Shown: in pieces, positions 20,211-30,317 of the stretch
How the letters are laid out: every line of letters starts with the position of its first letter
Numbering within the stretch: position 1 is the first letter of the stretch
Origin: an uncultured Lutibacter sp.
Lineage (GTDB): Bacteria; Bacteroidota; Bacteroidia; Flavobacteriales; Flavobacteriaceae
Assembly (NCBI RefSeq): GCF_947495725.1
Contig: NZ_CANLZZ010000003.1
Span: 534,485 to 598,484 of the forward strand
Length of the DNA: 64,000 bases
Direction: 5' to 3'
Program-made: the position numbers and the translations under genes
The notes under the pieces: generated by a model
Database searches by the model: none
Told to the model about the DNA's origin: nothing
Seen by the model: only the letters and a program-made list of their open reading frames with translations

Positions 20211-23183
20211 ATGAACAACCTAAAAAACTGGTTAAATTATTATAAAAATAGTTTAACAGATAGTGAAAACTTGGCGGTAGATATTTCAAGTATTAAAAAT
20301 TTATTTCATCAAAATTATTGTGATTTAGGTGCAGCAACCATTAATTCAAAAAATGCCGCAGCAATATTCGATGCTGAAGAAAGACGTATTAATAGGTTAA
20401 AAGGAATTTCTAAAAAAGATAGTACAAAATGGCACAAAGTAGATGAAATTGAAATTATAATAGCTCCATTTCAATTAGATTACCATTCTAACAGTGATAA
20501 TTTTTACAAAAAAACAATTCATCCATTTTGGATTAGTGCTAAAGTTAATCGTTCTGGTCAACTTTCTCCTCCAAAAGAAATGTTTCCGCTAATTGTTCGT
20601 AATTATTTAGACCCAATAGCTGATGTTGGAAACGATTTTATTTTTTCAACAATTGATACCATATCTCGAGTTAGAGATATAGAAAAACCTTTAAGGGATA
20701 ATGAGGAGTTAGATTGGAGCATATATTGGGACTATGTAAACCATATATTTTCAGAAGTAACTTATGGAAGTATTGATAATTATTTTGTTGAAGGCTACAA
20801 AACCAATCCTAAAGTAACTTATTTTGCTAAAAGCTCAAAAATTTCAACCGCAAAAAGTATTCTATTTTTATATGAAAATTTAGTTAAGGCTAATGAAGAA
20901 CTTCCGCTGGTTTCAAAAATAATAAATCCAAAAAACAGAGAGCGAAAAGAGCCAATTACAGATCAAGGATTTTTGGATAATAATCATTTACATTTAGGAC
21001 AAATGTCTAATGAATTTCCACTTTCAATTAGTCAACGAAAAACCTTATTATCTTACTTAACCGCTGAGCAAAATGCAATTTCTGCAGTTAATGGACCGCC
21101 CGGAACAGGGAAAACAACTTTGTTACAAAGTTTAGTTGCAACCGAAGTTGTTAAAGCGGCAATAAAAGGAGAAGAAGCCCCTATTATTTTAGCTTGTTCA
21201 TCTAACAATCAGGCTGTTACAAATATTATAGATAGTTTTATCAACTCTAAAAGTAGTATGGATAATTTAGCCGAACGCTGGATTCCAAACTTTAACGGTT
21301 ATGCTACTTATTTACCTTCAAACTCAAAAAGTGAAAAAAAATTAGAAAACATAAATTACTTAAAAGGAAATATGTTTGGGTATGAAGGTACTTTATGCGA
21401 TTTAGAAAACGAAGATTATTTACTAGATGCAGAAAATTTTTATTTTAACAAATACTACAACTATTTTGGATCTACTGTTAATTCTTTAGAAGATGCTTGT
21501 GAACAACTTCAAAAAGGAATTATAACTATTGAAGATAAACTTATTGAAGGTGTTCGAATTTCGAAAAACTATTTAGTTTCAATTGAAAAAGTAAATAAAC
21601 TATTACTTCACGAAGAAAATTATATTAAAAAAAATGAGATTAAAATCTCAAAACTTCAGCAATGGAGAACTATCATAAATTCAATTAAAAAATTTTCTAA
21701 AGAAGCTAATTTTATTGATGAAATAAAACGCTTTTTTAAAGTTGATTCAGAAGAAAACTCACCAAGCTCCGAACATTTATTTATTGTAAAAAGCGATGTT
21801 CTTGTTAACAACAATAAAGCTTTAACTTTTATAAAAAATTGTATTACCGATCTTAATTTAGCCCTAACTTCAAACTTAAAATTAAACAATTGGAAACATC
21901 AAAATAACATAAAGGGATATCCTTTTGTTTCTGAAGAACAAATGTGGGAGTTTGAGTATAAAAAAATAGAATCTAACAATAACTCCCATAGTTTTTTTTA
22001 TGATGAATTGGATTTAAACTTACGCCATAAAGCATTTTTACTAGCTACACATTATTGGGAAGCTAGATGGATTATCGAAACGCAAGATACGCTAGAAAAT
22101 GAAACAGAAAAAGGAACTGGAGAAAATACAGTAATTGCAAAATGGAAACGCAGAGCAATGCTTACTCCTTGTTTTGTAGCCACATTTTATATGGCTCCTA
22201 CTCATTTTCTATTTAGTCAGTTTCAGGGTGAAAATGAAAATGGAAAACCTATTTTTGAATACCTTCCACTTTACAATTTTTTAGACTTATTAATTATTGA
22301 TGAAGCTGGGCAAGTAACGCCCGAAGTTAGTATTCCTGTATTTTCACTAGCACAAAAAGCTATTGTTGTTGGCGATTTAAAACAAATTGAACCAATTTGG
22401 ACTATTCCTCCTAAAATTGATATGGGAAACCTTTCCAGTGAAAATATTGTTACCAATCCAACTCAAAATGAGTATTTAAACGAAATTGGTTTTTTGGCCT
22501 CAAGCGGAAGTATAATGAAAATGGCACAAAATGCTTGCGAATATGAAACATCGTTAGTTTCAAAAAAAGAAAGTGGTTTATTACTATTAGAACATAGACG
22601 ATGTAATGATGAAATTATTGGTTTTTGTAATGAATTGGCCTATGATGGCATTTTAAAACCAATGAAAGGTAATGCACATAAAGATCAAATTTTCCCATCT
22701 ATGATGGCGTATCATATTGAAGGAATTAGCGAACGAAAATTTAATAGTAGATATAATATAAAAGAAGTTAATTCTATTATTTTATGGCTAAATAGAAACA
22801 AAGAAGATATTGAAAAAGCATATAATGTAGATTCCATTGAAAGTATTTTAGGAATTATTACTCCATTTACTAGCCAAAAAACTGAACTTTCTAAAGCTTT
22901 AATTAAATCTGGATTTAAAGTAAACGACATTAAATTAGGAACGGTGCATGCGCTTCAAGGTGCTGAACGAAATATTGTGTTATTTAGTTCGGTTTATAGC
23001 AATGAAGACGAAGGAACTCTCTTTTTTGATAGAGATAACAAACCAAATATGTTAAATGTAGCTGTTTCAAGAGCTAGGGATAGTTTTATTTTATTTGGAG
23101 ATACCAGAATTTTTGATGAAACTAAAAACACACCTTCTGGAGTATTAAAAAGACATTTAAACATGTATGAAATGCCAAGTTAA
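20211..23183 (+). CDS. Superfamily 1 helicase/ATPase of the UPF1/DNA2/NAM7 type
   Basis: A 990-residue ATPase. Walker A is GPPGTGKTT (from residue 295), Walker B is LLIIDEAGQ with Asp697-Glu698, motif III is VVGDLKQIEPIW, and the C-terminal RecA-like domain has EHRRCNDEIIGFCN, TVHALQGAERNIVLFSS and LNVAVSRARDSF. Between the Walker motifs lies a long, probably coiled-coil insertion (about 400-620), as in other AAA_11/AAA_12 proteins. The first 280 residues are unrecognised. The protein is intact and full length. Such stand-alone helicases act on DNA or RNA and some occur in defence loci, but no partner nuclease is present here. It is flanked by a divergent methyltransferase and a convergent TlpA operon. 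Confidence 0.85.
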   Translation: MNNLKNWLNYYKNSLTDSENLAVDISSIKNLFHQNYCDLGAATINSKNAAAIFDAEERRINRLKGISKKDSTKWHKVDEIEIIIAPFQLDYHSNSDNFYKKTIHPFWISAKVNRSGQLSPPKEMFPLIVRNYLDPIADVGNDFIFSTIDTISRVRDIEKPLRDNEELDWSIYWDYVNHIFSEVTYGSIDNYFVEGYKTNPKVTYFAKSSKISTAKSILFLYENLVKANEELPLVSKIINPKNRERKEPITDQGFLDNNHLHLGQMSNEFPLSISQRKTLLSYLTAEQNAISAVNGPPGTGKTTLLQSLVATEVVKAAIKGEEAPIILACSSNNQAVTNIIDSFINSKSSMDNLAERWIPNFNGYATYLPSNSKSEKKLENINYLKGNMFGYEGTLCDLENEDYLLDAENFYFNKYYNYFGSTVNSLEDACEQLQKGIITIEDKLIEGVRISKNYLVSIEKVNKLLLHEENYIKKNEIKISKLQQWRTIINSIKKFSKEANFIDEIKRFFKVDSEENSPSSEHLFIVKSDVLVNNNKALTFIKNCITDLNLALTSNLKLNNWKHQNNIKGYPFVSEEQMWEFEYKKIESNNNSHSFFYDELDLNLRHKAFLLATHYWEARWIIETQDTLENETEKGTGENTVIAKWKRRAMLTPCFVATFYMAPTHFLFSQFQGENENGKPIFEYLPLYNFLDLLIIDEAGQVTPEVSIPVFSLAQKAIVVGDLKQIEPIWTIPPKIDMGNLSSENIVTNPTQNEYLNEIGFLASSGSIMKMAQNACEYETSLVSKKESGLLLLEHRRCNDEIIGFCNELAYDGILKPMKGNAHKDQIFPSMMAYHIEGISERKFNSRYNIKEVNSIILWLNRNKEDIEKAYNVDSIESILGIITPFTSQKTELSKALIKSGFKVNDIKLGTVHALQGAERNIVLFSSVYSNEDEGTLFFDRDNKPNMLNVAVSRARDSFILFGDTRIFDETKNTPSGVLKRHLNMYEMPS

Positions 23184-23279
23184 AACTAGTTTAAATTTTT
23201 CTTTTCATCTATAAAATTAATCTGAATAAACTTTCGCATAATTCTTTTTTAAAAAAATAGAATGATATTAAAATAAAAA

Positions 23280-23303
23280 AACCAGAGAAGTTAATCTCTG
23301 GTT
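23280..23303 (-). terminator. Terminator of TlpA array A
   Basis: A perfect 9-base stem AACCAGAGA / TCTCTGGTT encloses a 6-base loop. On the minus strand it is followed at once by a run of seven T. It lies 70 bases past the stop of the last array A gene and between convergent genes; on the plus strand no comparable U-run follows. Confidence 0.8.
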
Positions 23304-23372
23304 CAAATATCATCTTTCAAATTCAATTAATTAATTCACGAAAACAAAGTTTAATGAAAGATGTGAATATTT

Positions 23373-24575
23373 TTAATAACCTAATAGTTCTTTAAGCTTT
23401 TCATCTAATTCTTTTTTAGATGGGTTTCTTAATAATATTTTTTGATTTTCGTCCATTAAAAATGTTGTTGGCAAAAATGGAACCCCATACAGTACAGAAA
23501 CCTTTCCATAAGCTCCTTTTCTGCTACCTTCTTTAGCTGCATCAAATAAATGAATCCAAGGTGTTTTATCTTCTTCAATAGCTTCTCTCCATTTTACTTC
23601 TTCATCTGCTGTTCCTATACCAACTATTTCAAAACCATTTGCCCCATATTTTTTTCTTAATTCTTTTAAATGAGGAAATGATGCTCTACAAGGACCACAC
23701 CATGAAGCCCAAAAATCTACAAGTTTATACTTGGCCTTTACTTCTGATAGTTTTACAGAGGCTCCTTTTACAGAGTTTAACGTAAAATCTGGTGCAACAG
23801 AGCCAATACCCAATGATTCAAAAATATCTGTATATGTTTTTTTGTAATATTTAAACATGGCAGTATGTATTGCATCACCTTTAAATATTGGGTAGAATTT
23901 TTTCATTTCTTCCTTAGACATTCTACCTTCACTAAATTGAGAACCTAATATCCAAGGAGCTAAGGTTGATTCTGGATGATCCAAAGCATATTGTTTCAAA
24001 TAACCAACGCGTTCATTATTTCTTTCAATTTCTAAGTCATAAAATTGCAATCTCCATTCGTTATAAGCTTTTATTTTGGCTTCATCTTTAGAATCGTATG
24101 CTTCAGCCATTCTTTTTCTCACTTCCTTTAAAGCTAAGAACTTTTCTTGATTCATTATACTATCAATTTTTGCTTGTTGCTCTTCGTACATAGCATTCAA
24201 TTTGGAACCTGCAACTTTTGCTTCAAGCTGACCACGATCAGATTCTGCTGTGTTAAACTCTAAAGAAATTTCACTGTTTTCAATAAAAAATTCACTACTA
24301 AATTCATCTCCAATCATAATTCTTACCCTATCTGGGTGTTTAACAGTTCCTTTAAAGTTAAAAAAACCATTTGTCATTTGGGTACTGTCTATAACCTTCG
24401 GTTTTGCTGATCTATCTGTAAAATTGAATTCAGCTAGTTTCACTGTAGCTTGGTCTAAACCCTTAACAGTTCCATTAATAGTATAGCCTGCAAAAACCTC
24501 TTCTTTTTTTGTTTCCTTACAAGATGTAACTATCATTAAAAATGAAACAACGACTAAAAAAAATTTATAATTCAT
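23373..24575 (-). CDS. TlpA-like lipoprotein with DUF4369-like N-terminus (array A, fifth gene)
   Basis: A 400-residue lipoprotein with signal MNYKFFLVVVSFLMIVTSC (lipobox Cys19) followed by KETKKEE. Residues about 28-130 match the DUF4369 pattern (TINGTVKGLDQATVKLAEF, NGFFNFKGTV, FFIENSEISLEF), and a helical linker follows. The C-terminal TlpA/AhpC domain has WCGPC at 292-296 (DFWASWCGPCRASFPHLK) and cis-Pro in VPFLPTTFLMD. It starts 6 bases after the preceding gene stop, so it is translationally coupled, and is the last gene of the array. The closest relative in the window is 51514-52710, with a shared GIGTADEE...KWR and a shared NPxxxELDxKLKEL ending. Confidence 0.88.
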   Translation of the reverse strand: MNYKFFLVVVSFLMIVTSCKETKKEEVFAGYTINGTVKGLDQATVKLAEFNFTDRSAKPKVIDSTQMTNGFFNFKGTVKHPDRVRIMIGDEFSSEFFIENSEISLEFNTAESDRGQLEAKVAGSKLNAMYEEQQAKIDSIMNQEKFLALKEVRKRMAEAYDSKDEAKIKAYNEWRLQFYDLEIERNNERVGYLKQYALDHPESTLAPWILGSQFSEGRMSKEEMKKFYPIFKGDAIHTAMFKYYKKTYTDIFESLGIGSVAPDFTLNSVKGASVKLSEVKAKYKLVDFWASWCGPCRASFPHLKELRKKYGANGFEIVGIGTADEEVKWREAIEEDKTPWIHLFDAAKEGSRKGAYGKVSVLYGVPFLPTTFLMDENQKILLRNPSKKELDEKLKELLGY

Positions 24576-24581
24576 AATTAT

Positions 24582-25772
24582 TTATTTATTAAGTAATTCC
24601 TCTAATAATTGAAAGGCTTCTTCTCCACCTCCTAAATATTTTTTTACAATAGTTCCTCTTCTATCTACAATAAATTTGGTTGGAAAACCTTGTACATTAA
24701 ATCTGTTTACAAAATTGTCTGGTGTATTTGCTTTATCACTCATTAATTGTGTCCAAGTATACCCATGTTTATCAACAAATTCTTGAATTTTTTCTTTTGT
24801 ATCTCCTGAATTAATCCCAATAACAACAAGGTTTTCTTTATGTTTTTCTTGAAATTCTTTTACTTGTGGCATTTCAGCTACACAAGGGCCACACCAAATT
24901 CCCCAAAAATCGATTAAAACATATTTTCCTCTCAATGAATTTATGTCAAATTCCTTACCATCTAGAGTTGCCGAAGTTTTGACTGATGGTACAGGAAAAC
25001 CTTCTTTAGTGGTTTTTGTACCTTCAATTCTTGATGCAACATTTTTATAATCTTCATATTCTGATAATTCTTCATTTGACAAAGCATTAAATAATTCCTC
25101 CGCGGTTGCATCATCAATTTGGCGTCTTAGCATCATATCATTTAAATAAAATGCCGCAGCTACAGATGTTGGATTACTTTTTATATGAGATTTTAATACT
25201 TCTAGGTTTTCATTAAATACTTTTTCTGCTTCCTTTTCATTTTCTTTTATTTTTAATGAATCCTTTTCATAGGTATTTTCAACTGCAAGGTTTCCCATTT
25301 TGTTATAATTTGGAAAAACCAATTTATTTACTTTGGCCAAACTTTCATTTAATTTATCTCCACTTGGGTAAGCATCCATAAAATCTGTTGCTTTTCCTTT
25401 TACGGTAATATTTGCACCTGGAAATGCGTAAAAAGTTAAGTATGCACATTTTACAGGGAAAAATCCTCTCCCATCTGCAGGAATTTTAAACAATTTTTTA
25501 TCTGGGCCCGTAAAGCCCGGATAAGTTCTAATCATTGCTGTTTTTGAAATAGTATCTGAAAATTTAAACTTACCATCAACAACTACAATAGAATCGGGTT
25601 TTGTTTCTCTAGTATATTTCTTATCTGGATGTCTGAAATATAAATTTCCATTTAAACCTTCAATTTCTCCTTCTATAACAAATTCTTTTAGATTCTTTTC
25701 CTCTGTTTTACAACTTATAGTTAAAATTAATATTGATAAAACAATTAATGATATTCTAAATACTTTTTTCAT
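24582..25772 (-). CDS. TlpA-like lipoprotein, LYFRHPDK type (array A, fourth gene)
   Basis: A 396-residue lipoprotein with signal ending LILTISC (Cys21). The N-terminal domain has a distinctive LYFRHPDKKYTRET segment, FTGPDKKLFKIP and FPVKCAYLTFYAFPGA, then a helical part with NKMGNLAVENTYE. The C-terminal TlpA domain has WCGPC at 293-297 in DFWGIWCGPCVAEMPQ. Its last 129 residues differ from those of the array B gene at 50309-51505 at only 13 positions by eye, about 90 % identity. This is much closer than any other pair in the two arrays. A 75-base gap separates it from the upstream gene, the largest gap in the array. Confidence 0.88.
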   Translation of the reverse strand: MKKVFRISLIVLSILILTISCKTEEKNLKEFVIEGEIEGLNGNLYFRHPDKKYTRETKPDSIVVVDGKFKFSDTISKTAMIRTYPGFTGPDKKLFKIPADGRGFFPVKCAYLTFYAFPGANITVKGKATDFMDAYPSGDKLNESLAKVNKLVFPNYNKMGNLAVENTYEKDSLKIKENEKEAEKVFNENLEVLKSHIKSNPTSVAAAFYLNDMMLRRQIDDATAEELFNALSNEELSEYEDYKNVASRIEGTKTTKEGFPVPSVKTSATLDGKEFDINSLRGKYVLIDFWGIWCGPCVAEMPQVKEFQEKHKENLVVIGINSGDTKEKIQEFVDKHGYTWTQLMSDKANTPDNFVNRFNVQGFPTKFIVDRRGTIVKKYLGGGEEAFQLLEELLNK

Positions 25773-25847
25773 TTTTTATTTTTTATATACGCTAAATAAT
25801 TTTATTAATTCTTTATTAATGATTTATTTATAATTTCTGCTTTTAAA

Positions 25848-27068
25848 TCAATACCCAAATAATTCTTCTAGTTTATGATCCAGTTCTTTTCCATTTAATT
25901 GACGACCTAAAATAATTCCGTTTTCATCGATTAAAAATGTAGTTGGTAAAAACGGAACTCCGTAAAGTTTTGAAACTTTTCCATAGGCACCTTTTTCATA
26001 TTTTCCTTTTTTACCTGAACTAACCGTATTAGGATCTCCATCAAATACATGGTGCCATCTTGTCTGATCCTCTTCAATTGCTTTTTTCCATTTTTCACCA
26101 ATATCGGCAGTTCCAATGGCTACAACTTCAAACCCATCCTTATGGTACTTTTTATAAAGTTCTTTTAAATGAGGAAATGATGCTCTGCATGGTCCGCACC
26201 AGCTTGCCCAAAAATCAACTATGATATACTTTCCTTTTAGTTTTGATAAAGTTAATTTACCATCATCTAAAGTTGGGAGTGTAAAATCTGGAACCTTATT
26301 ACCTATACCAAGATTTTCAAAAATATCTTTATAAATTTTTGTGATATAATATTTATAAAAAGATGTTTCTTTAGCATCACCTTGAAAGATATTGTAGTAT
26401 TTTTTTAGATTATTCTTTGACATACTATTCTCAGAATACATATTTTCTAATAAATATACTGAAACAGGTGAACTCGAATTGTTCTCAATAAAATCAAATT
26501 TGATTTTTGCAAACTTCTCAGACTCTTGTATTAATTGCAAATACAATTCTTTTCTTATTTTCTCTATTTTTTCTTTTTCTTCGTTGGTCTTGGCATTTTG
26601 TAACTGGTCATAGGCTTCCCCACTACGTTCTCTTATTAACTTATACGCTTCACTTTCAAAAATAGCATTAGCTTCGGCTTCTACTTTATTATACACATCA
26701 TGCATTTTAGAGCCTGAAACACTCACTTCATAATAAAATTTATTCTCTTCAGAATTGAACAAATCAACCGTAATTGCACTATTTTCAAGAAAAAACCTTG
26801 CTTTTTTATTAGCAACGACTAGGTTTACCATATCTGGTACATCTACCTTTCCTTTAAAATTGAATTTTCCATTAACTATTTGTGTACTATCAATTACAGC
26901 AACAGCTTCATGTTTTCCTCTATCTTCAGTTAGTTTCACCCAACTTTTATCCACTCCATTTATTGTACCTGAAATAGTGAAACCGTTATGTTCAGATTTT
27001 TTTTTACAACTTATTATTAGTGTAAGACTTAATGCAAAAAAAGTTACTAATTTAAAATATGAATTCAT
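25848..27068 (-). CDS. TlpA-like lipoprotein with DUF4369-like N-terminus (array A, third gene)
   Basis: A 406-residue lipoprotein with signal MNSYFKLVTFFALSLTLIISC (Cys21) followed by KKKSEH. DUF4369-like features are FTISGTINGVDKSWVKL, GKFNFKGKV and FFLENSAITVDL. A charged helical linker follows (about 130-200). The TlpA domain has WCGPC at 290-294 and cis-Pro in VPFLPTTFLID. Near the end it has an extra Gly/Lys-rich insertion (DGDPNTVSSGKKGKYEKG) not present in its paralogues. It is most like the genes at 23373 and 53971. It starts 9 bases after the previous gene, so it belongs to the same mRNA. Confidence 0.88.
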   Translation of the reverse strand: MNSYFKLVTFFALSLTLIISCKKKSEHNGFTISGTINGVDKSWVKLTEDRGKHEAVAVIDSTQIVNGKFNFKGKVDVPDMVNLVVANKKARFFLENSAITVDLFNSEENKFYYEVSVSGSKMHDVYNKVEAEANAIFESEAYKLIRERSGEAYDQLQNAKTNEEKEKIEKIRKELYLQLIQESEKFAKIKFDFIENNSSSPVSVYLLENMYSENSMSKNNLKKYYNIFQGDAKETSFYKYYITKIYKDIFENLGIGNKVPDFTLPTLDDGKLTLSKLKGKYIIVDFWASWCGPCRASFPHLKELYKKYHKDGFEVVAIGTADIGEKWKKAIEEDQTRWHHVFDGDPNTVSSGKKGKYEKGAYGKVSKLYGVPFLPTTFLIDENGIILGRQLNGKELDHKLEELFGY

Positions 27069-27077
27069 ATAGATTTT

Positions 27078-28499
27078 TTAGATCCCTAATTCTTGAAATA
27101 ATTTTATCAATTCTGGATTTGAAGGTCTTGGTGCACTTGGCTGTACAATTTTCCCCTCAGGATCGATTAAAATAAACTGAGGAATCCCTTTTATTTGGTA
27201 TTTCTGAACAAACTCGGAATCAAAATCTTTATCAGCAATAATTTGAACTCCTGTTAGTTCTTCATCTTTCACAAATTTTTTCCATTTTTGGAATGCTTTA
27301 TCTGTATCTACAGAAAGACTCACAAAAACAATATTTTCATTACCGTGGTATTTTTTTTCAACTTCTTTTAAGAACGGAATTTCAGCCTTGCAAGGTCCAC
27401 ACCAGGTTGCCCATACATCGATATACACAAATCTCCCTCTAAAATCTGTTAATGAAGTTGTTGTACCATCAACATTTCTATAATCTACAAATTCAGGCGA
27501 TGGTTGACCTGGCTGTGTAGCAACTAAATCTTTATACTGAGACGTAATAGCTTCTTTATATGTTTTATTAGAAACATTAGCCATAAAGTAATCGTAATAT
27601 TCTTGAATGTTATGACTTCTTGTAATATCATATTTAGCAAACATGATACACAATTCATCTAAAATATTTTGATTACTAATTTTTTCCTTAATTAACTCTA
27701 ATTTTTTAATTGGATCTGCTTTCCAAACATCATCTACAGAGTTTGCAAACGCATCACTAAAAAAACTTCTCAACATAAATTGATAGACTGTAGAACGTTG
27801 AAATTCACTAAAATCTTCAAAATTTACTTCTGAAACAATATCAAAAAAGCCTTCTGATATTTCAGCTTTTTTTCCATCATTGGTTCTTTCGAACATTTCT
27901 GGATAATAAACATATGCCATCACTTTGTTATAAAACAAATCTTTCTTTTCATTTTCTATAAACTCAGCTGACAACCCATTGATACTATTTAATAATGATA
28001 GAAACTCTTGTTCTTCTTCATTCTCTTTTTTTATGAATGTTACTTCATCACCATATTTTTTATTTCGTTCTTCAATACTTCTTCTTTCCTTAATTTGTTC
28101 TTTTTTAATCAAATAAGTATTTTCTTCAGCTCCAATTCCTTCAAACTGCATTGAATTATTAAAATCATCACTATTTGCAGTAAACTGAATATGTTGACCT
28201 GGTTTAACCACAAACCTAGCATAGCCTCTTTCTTTACCTATTGAAAACTCACGAGATGACGTGATATATAATGTATCAACAAATGCTCCTTTTTCATCAA
28301 CTTTTAGTACTTTTTTTATTGCTGGAACTGAATCAAAACTAATACTTGTAAACATAGAACTAAGCTTAACTTCACCTCCATTTACATTTTCTAAAACACC
28401 GCTTACAATAGTGTAATTCACCTCTTGTTTTGGTTCGCAAGAAGTTAAAACTAAACTATAGCAAAGCCCTATAAAAAGAATGTTCTTTAAATTTTTCAT
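27078..28499 (-). CDS. TlpA-like lipoprotein (array A, second gene)
   Basis: A 473-residue lipoprotein with signal ending LVLTSC (Cys21), then EPKQEVNYTIVSG. The N-terminal beta domain (VSGVLENVNGGEVKLSS) and a long helical middle region with many Glu/Lys precede the TlpA domain. The active site is WCGPC at 366-370 (DVWATWCGPCKAEIPFLK), followed by FVSLSVDTD and cis-Pro in IKGIPQFILIDPEG. It ends with APRPSNPELIKLFQELGI. The array B counterpart is 48831-50207, which shares VNYxxxSG, NGGExKxSS and APRPS near the end. It is spaced 6 bases from the upstream gene. Confidence 0.88.
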   Translation of the reverse strand: MKNLKNILFIGLCYSLVLTSCEPKQEVNYTIVSGVLENVNGGEVKLSSMFTSISFDSVPAIKKVLKVDEKGAFVDTLYITSSREFSIGKERGYARFVVKPGQHIQFTANSDDFNNSMQFEGIGAEENTYLIKKEQIKERRSIEERNKKYGDEVTFIKKENEEEQEFLSLLNSINGLSAEFIENEKKDLFYNKVMAYVYYPEMFERTNDGKKAEISEGFFDIVSEVNFEDFSEFQRSTVYQFMLRSFFSDAFANSVDDVWKADPIKKLELIKEKISNQNILDELCIMFAKYDITRSHNIQEYYDYFMANVSNKTYKEAITSQYKDLVATQPGQPSPEFVDYRNVDGTTTSLTDFRGRFVYIDVWATWCGPCKAEIPFLKEVEKKYHGNENIVFVSLSVDTDKAFQKWKKFVKDEELTGVQIIADKDFDSEFVQKYQIKGIPQFILIDPEGKIVQPSAPRPSNPELIKLFQELGI

Positions 28500-28505
28500 A
28501 CTTCT

Positions 28506-29972
28506 TTATTTCAAATTAGTGTTAATTAATTCATACAATTCTGTAGTGCCAGGTCTTGGAGCTTCTCTTTTAATTATATTTCCGTTTGAATCAATTAAAA
28601 TGTAACGTGGAATACCTTGCACCATTAAATCTTTCTTAAATGTGTTATTATTTAAAGATGTAATTAATTGAATTCCTGTATGTAAACCTTCTTTGTTTTC
28701 TGTTACCTTTTTTTTCCAAACTGCAACATCTTCATCAACAGAAACGCAAACAAACTCAATATTTTTACCTTTGTATTTTTCTTTTAGAGCGTTGAATTTT
28801 GGCAATCCTTTTATGCAAGGTGCACACCAAGTTGCCCAACAATCTAATAGCACCATTTTTCCTTTAAAATCGGATAATGACACTTCTTTACCTTTAATAT
28901 CAATTAATGTGAATTGAGGTGCAGGTTTACCATCGGCATAAGCATTTTCACCTGCTTTAAAATTTTCAAATCGCTTTAAAACTTCTTTATCTGTTATTTT
29001 TTGATTAATTACTTCATTTAAATAACCCCTTATTACCATATCATTACTTCGCATATAACTAATTGAATATCCGTTATACATATCTTTTTTAATTATTTCT
29101 GGAAAGCTACAGGTGTCTAAATATTTGGTTTTAGCTTTAAAGTAATCCAATGATTCACGCTCATATTGAGATAAAACCGACTGCATTTTAGCGTGATAAC
29201 CTTCTCGAACATACATTGCATAACGTGAACTTTTATGATATAAATCGAAATTGTTTTGAGGAATTTCATTTTCAAAATATGCCAAATAATTTTCAGGAAT
29301 AATCCAATTTTTATCTGGATTATTCTTATTGGCGTACCTTTCATATAATTTAAATTTAAAATTATACTTCAACAATAATTCAACATTAAAAACTTCTAAA
29401 AATGGTTTACGAATCGATTTTGAATCGACATACCTTTTTACAATTACTCTTTCATCCTCCATTAATTTTAATTGGTAAGCTTCAAACTCTGTGGGATCTT
29501 TCTTATCAATTTCTGGAAGATAAACCTCTTTATAATCTACTCTATTATATTGGTAAGCTGGCGCATTTACCATTAACTCATATAACAATTCAGTTTCATC
29601 ATTATTTTCACCCGAAATTAATACAGCGTTTTTATCTCTAGCTTCTATTTTATTTAAATCAATAATTAAATTTAGCTTCGTTCCTTCTTTTAAATATATA
29701 GGCAGGCTACTTTCCGCACCTAAAGAAAGGCTATATTTTCCTTCCGAGATTGAGTCGTAAATTACCTTAAAATTCCCATTTGAATCTAATTCAATTGAAT
29801 TATTAAAATTAGAACCATAAATCCCTAAAGGCTTATTATAACCAATTACTTCTCCACTTATGGTTACGTTTATATTATCATTTAACTTTTGTACTTCTTG
29901 TTTAGTTTCACAAGAAATTAATGTAAATACTATTTGTAGAAACAAACAATTAATTAAAGATTTTTTTATCAT
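28506..29972 (-). CDS. TlpA-like lipoprotein with WCAPC active site (array A, first gene)
   Basis: A 488-residue lipoprotein, the first and longest of the array. The signal ends FTLISC (Cys21), followed by ETKQEVQK. The N-terminal beta region is VTISGEVIGYNKPLGIYG. The middle region is long and helical with many Tyr. The TlpA domain has WCAPC at 382-386 (DCWATWCAPCIKGLPKF), a variant with Ala in place of Gly between the cysteines, and cis-Pro in VQGIPRYILIDSNG. It ends APRPGTTELYELI. It corresponds by position and ending to 47449-48819 in array B, though they are clearly diverged. The promoter of the array must lie in the 345 bases upstream. Confidence 0.87.
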   Translation of the reverse strand: MIKKSLINCLFLQIVFTLISCETKQEVQKLNDNINVTISGEVIGYNKPLGIYGSNFNNSIELDSNGNFKVIYDSISEGKYSLSLGAESSLPIYLKEGTKLNLIIDLNKIEARDKNAVLISGENNDETELLYELMVNAPAYQYNRVDYKEVYLPEIDKKDPTEFEAYQLKLMEDERVIVKRYVDSKSIRKPFLEVFNVELLLKYNFKFKLYERYANKNNPDKNWIIPENYLAYFENEIPQNNFDLYHKSSRYAMYVREGYHAKMQSVLSQYERESLDYFKAKTKYLDTCSFPEIIKKDMYNGYSISYMRSNDMVIRGYLNEVINQKITDKEVLKRFENFKAGENAYADGKPAPQFTLIDIKGKEVSLSDFKGKMVLLDCWATWCAPCIKGLPKFNALKEKYKGKNIEFVCVSVDEDVAVWKKKVTENKEGLHTGIQLITSLNNNTFKKDLMVQGIPRYILIDSNGNIIKREAPRPGTTELYELINTNLK

Positions 29973-30317
29973 AAAATTGGTAGTGAAAATGTTTTTATAT
30001 ATAACTAAGTCTAATTTTTAAGAAACATCCCCGAAAACTAATAGTTAATTATTTGTTAATGTAAAAAAGAAAACTCAAAAATATATGGAAATTACTTAAT
30101 TTTTATAGGTTGTAAAATTATTTAGGCTTAGCTTTATTTAACATTAAAACTATAGTAATTTGGCGCTTATTAAAACAAAGGTCTCTTATTTAGATATATT
30201 TGTTCAATTTTTAAATACAAATTTTACAGTACCTTTTAACAATAAATTTTCGTTTAAAAAGCAAACCTCTATTTAAATTCCTTATACTATTTACAAACCT
30301 TAATTTAATAGAAATTC
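29973..30317. other. Intergenic region upstream of TlpA array A
   Basis: These 345 AT-rich bases must carry the array A promoter (minus strand) and the 3' end of the araC-type gene. I see no exact TAnnTTTG box on the minus strand. There is one on the plus strand (TATATTTG, 30195-30202), but nothing coding follows it. No hairpin terminator is visible. Confidence 0.5.

Noticed and set aside
23373..29972. Reading array A as a set of alternative cytochrome-c maturation (ResA/CcmG) genes.
   Set aside because: No CcmF/CcmH/ResBC or haem-binding CxxCH proteins are nearby. The lipoprotein signals and DUF4369-like N-termini fit the Bacteroidota lipoprotein TlpA group instead.
30195..30202. TATATTTG -7 match on the plus strand in the gap upstream of array A.
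   Set aside because: It points into the antisense strand of the araC-type gene and no plus-strand gene follows for about 1.1 kb.
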